From assembly GCF_005239135.1 (NCBI RefSeq), contig NZ_QKNX01000001.1, positions 186,001 to 250,000 on the forward strand: a stretch of 64,000 nt of DNA, written 5' to 3'. Position numbers and translations under genes: made by a program. The notes beneath the pieces were generated by a model. It saw nothing but the letters and a program-made list of their open reading frames with translations. It had not been told where the DNA came from and made no database searches. Below are positions 62,157 to 64,000 of this stretch, piece by piece (positions within the stretch are counted from its first letter, which is position 1; the number at the start of each line of letters is the position of its first letter). The stretch is from Natronomonas salsuginis. GTDB lineage: Archaea; Halobacteriota; Halobacteria; Halobacteriales; Haloarculaceae.

Positions 62157-63296
62157 TCATTCGTCATACGCCGTCAGATCGTCGCAAACCCCGGCTACGG
62201 CATCGATAGCGGGCTTCGGACCGTCGCTGATCGCCGATAGAAGCGTTCTGTATTCCGTGACCGTCCCAACGAGTAACACCTTCTCGCCGCCGTAGACGCC
62301 CATCTCGATCCGCTCGGCCGCGTCCGAAAGAAATCTCGACGACGGACCGGGAAGCGTGAACTCGACCGCGTGTGGGACGACGGCCGGATCTTCGTTTCCG
62401 TCGCCGATTCGGCGGCTGTGCCGAGCGAACTCCCGATCCGTCGTCACGTCGAGTTCCTCGACGCCGAGCCCCGAATCTCGGCTTCGTTCACGCGTGAATT
62501 CGTGCCCGATCAGCGCCGCGTCACGCGTTTCGGCGACGTCGTGAGTCCGAACGACGTGTGCGCCGCGCTCGACGGCCATCGAAGTCGCCGCGAGCGACAC
62601 CGACAGCGCTTCGTCGGTGCTCCGTCCGGCGACCTCCCGGAGGAAATTCTTCCGGTTGATCGAAACGAGGATCGGCCGCCCGTAGCCGCGAAACTCCCGG
62701 AGTCTGTCCAACGTCTCCCTGTCGTCGCCCGTCGTCTTCGCCTCCGACCAGCCGCCGAAGGCCGGATCGACGATCGTCTTATCCGTGAATCCGTTTTGTG
62801 CCAGCGCGTCGTAGATGTCGTCGACCGATTCGATTGCACCGGGGCGTTCGAGGTCGGGCGGCGAGGCCATTTTCGAAACCGCCGCGTCGTACTCCTCGCA
62901 GACGACGGGCATCTTCGGATCCGCGAACCCACAGATGTCGTTGACCATGTCGAACCCCGCGTCGAGGGCGGCCTCGGCGACCTCGTGATACCGGGTTTCG
63001 ATGGACCACACCGCGTCCCCGGACGTCGATTCGAGCGTCTGGATCGCCGTCTCCAGCCGGTCGAGTTCGCCCTGGGCGGAGAGCACCTCGAAGCGTTTGT
63101 TCGCCGATTCGAGCCCCACGTCGACGATGTCCGCGCCCTCGTCGATCAGTGCCTCGTCGACGTACGCCGCCGCTTCGCTCGGATCGTCGAAGACGCTCGG
63201 ATCGTACGGGGACTCCTCGGAGACGTTCAGCACGCCCATGATTCGTGGCGGATACTCGTCACCGATTTTTAACCCTGCGGCGTCGACTGTTCGCAT
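62157..63296 (-). CDS. folP: Dihydropteroate synthase family protein (379 aa)
   Basis: TIM barrel that joins the activated pterin to an arylamine in folate- or methanopterin-like synthesis. RIMGVLNVSEESPYD (against GILNVTPDSFSD), DMVNDICGF, VDPAFGGW, VSINRKNFL (Ser, Arg, Lys) and VVRTHDV are the DHPS motifs, all in residues 1-260. An additional C-terminal region of about 110 residues is unassigned. Followed by mptE on the same strand. Confidence 0.88.
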   Translation of the reverse strand: MRTVDAAGLKIGDEYPPRIMGVLNVSEESPYDPSVFDDPSEAAAYVDEALIDEGADIVDVGLESANKRFEVLSAQGELDRLETAIQTLESTSGDAVWSIETRYHEVAEAALDAGFDMVNDICGFADPKMPVVCEEYDAAVSKMASPPDLERPGAIESVDDIYDALAQNGFTDKTIVDPAFGGWSEAKTTGDDRETLDRLREFRGYGRPILVSINRKNFLREVAGRSTDEALSVSLAATSMAVERGAHVVRTHDVAETRDAALIGHEFTRERSRDSGLGVEELDVTTDREFARHSRRIGDGNEDPAVVPHAVEFTLPGPSSRFLSDAAERIEMGVYGGEKVLLVGTVTEYRTLLSAISDGPKPAIDAVAGVCDDLTAYDE

Positions 63297-63365
63297 ACGG
63301 TCGGTTCGCGCGCTCGCGGGTAAAACCGACCGATACCGGAACCGTTCGGTCGGAAGACGAACGCT

Positions 63366-63372
63366 CTTATAC
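63366..63372 (+). promoter_or_regulatory. TATA box of the SPOUT methyltransferase gene
   Basis: CTTATAC about 26-32 nt before the ATG at 63398. Confidence 0.5.
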
Positions 63373-63397
63373 GACTCGACCGCGTACCGCCGAACCG

Positions 63398-64000
63398 ATG
63401 TCGGATATCGCCGTCGCCGTCGTCGGGGCAGAGACGCCCGGGAACGTCGGCACCATCGCCCGCTCGATGAAGAACTTCGGACTCTCGGAGCTGTATCTCG
63501 TCGATCCGCCCGAACTCGACCCCGACGGTGAAGCCTACGCCTTCGCCGGGCACGCCAGAGATGACGTGCTTCCGAACGCGACGACCGTGGATTTCGACCA
63601 CCTCGTCGAGCACTTCTACACCGTCGCCTGCACCGCGACCACCAATCAGGACGCGAGAAACCACGTCAGGTATCCCTTCTTGAAGCCGGAGGAACTGGTC
63701 GACGAGATCGGGGACATCGACGCCGACGTGTGTATCGTCTTCGGCCGCGAGAGCGTCGGGTTATCGAACGACGAACTCGCGAGACTGGATCGGGTCTGCT
63801 CGATTCCGGCGAGCGGCTCGTACCCCGTGTTGAACCTCGCACAGGCCGCGACCGTCGTGCTCTACGAGCTCCGCGCGCTGACCGTCGAGTCGACCCAGCA
63901 CCCGCCCGACGCCCACGAACGTGCCGACGAACGCGAACTGGAGGGACTCTATGCGACCTTCTCGGAGTATCTCCACGACGTTGGCTACCCGGGTGAGAAG
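63398..64000 (+). CDS. SPOUT-type RNA methyltransferase, TrmJ-like (partial, at least 201 aa)
   Basis: SpoU/TrmJ family 2'-O-ribose methyltransferase. Motif 1 TPGNVGTIARSMKNFG, motif 2 VCIVFGRESVGLSNDEL and motif 3 SYPVLNLAQAATVVLYEL form the trefoil knot. The gene has no stop before the window end, so the C-terminus is missing. TrmJ modifies tRNA near position 32; whether this one does is inferred from family. Confidence 0.88.
   Translation, partial: MSDIAVAVVGAETPGNVGTIARSMKNFGLSELYLVDPPELDPDGEAYAFAGHARDDVLPNATTVDFDHLVEHFYTVACTATTNQDARNHVRYPFLKPEELVDEIGDIDADVCIVFGRESVGLSNDELARLDRVCSIPASGSYPVLNLAQAATVVLYELRALTVESTQHPPDAHERADERELEGLYATFSEYLHDVGYPGEK

Noticed and set aside
1-64000. CRISPR arrays, restriction-modification, toxin-antitoxin or defence islands
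   Set aside because: No spaced direct repeats and no matching protein families were seen; most genes are housekeeping.

Overview
The window is a stretch of chromosome from a halophilic archaeon (class Halobacteria). The evidence is the high G+C content with strong G/C in third codon positions, very acidic proteins (Asp/Glu-rich tails on uS2, L24e and many others), Tat-type lipoprotein signals (halocyanin, TupA-like and NosL-like proteins), archaeal information-processing genes (RpoD, RpoF, RpoK, RpoN, L7Ae, L18e, L21e, L24e, S28e, topoisomerase VI, TmcA, archaeal GltX), and promoters with a TATA box about 25 nt before the start codon (leaderless mRNAs). I cannot name the genus. No CRISPR array, rRNA or intact insertion sequence is visible.

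Layout. 1-2000: a small zinc-ribbon protein, a UspA protein, a halocyanin and a flavin-binding PPOX-fold protein. 2098-4671: a tyrosine integrase with its ribbon-helix-helix partner, followed by about 1.1 kb of AT-rich, decayed DNA, probably the scar of an integrated element. 4672-9015: a tungstate-type ABC transporter (TupABC) divergent from a ModE-like regulator, then AzlCD. 9020-13338: an orphan Fe/spermidine-type ABC ATPase, a thiolase-like/DUF35 pair, haloarchaeal hypothetical proteins and DpsA. 13669-15072: rpl7ae-rps28e-rpl24e-ndk behind a long leader, followed by a frameshifted membrane-protein remnant. 15471-17515: a two-gene MetE pair. 17556-20709: the rpl21e-rpoF-DUF655-ksgA-hp-hemK operon. 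20808-25365: EF-1beta with a zinc micro-protein, tmcA and gltX. 25568-29979: idsA, RNase J, isopentenyl phosphate kinase and mevalonate kinase, which supply archaeal lipid precursors. 30149-31688: a NosL-like lipoprotein and a Nudix-fold protein. 31724-37804: two large ribosomal/RNA polymerase operons, each headed by a tRNA gene (tRNA-Leu CAG and tRNA-Ser GCT). 37955-48859: Mrp/ApbC, MoaA, an SDR enzyme, an HxlR regulator, TyrRS, DoxX, an aldo-keto reductase, a macrodomain protein, two PH-domain membrane proteins and a HAD phosphatase. 48868-58001: topoisomerase VI (top6BA) and DNA gyrase (gyrBA), separated by an interrupted antiporter gene. 58016-64000: a MOSC protein, PDCD5-like protein, PP-loop ATPase, TrkA-type protein, methyltransferase, the pterin genes mptE and folP, and a SPOUT methyltransferase cut by the window end.

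Most of the window is conserved housekeeping sequence. The points most worth a second look are a structured, promoter-led untranslated region upstream of RNase J (candidate ncRNA or autoregulatory leader), the long leader of rpl7ae, an in-frame UGA splitting an antiporter gene, a thiolase-like protein with Ser in place of the nucleophilic Cys and a zinc-less DUF35 partner, a split MetE in which one barrel has lost its zinc ligands, and a 21-bp tandem duplication in the acidic tail of L24e. I did not find a clear new multi-gene system.
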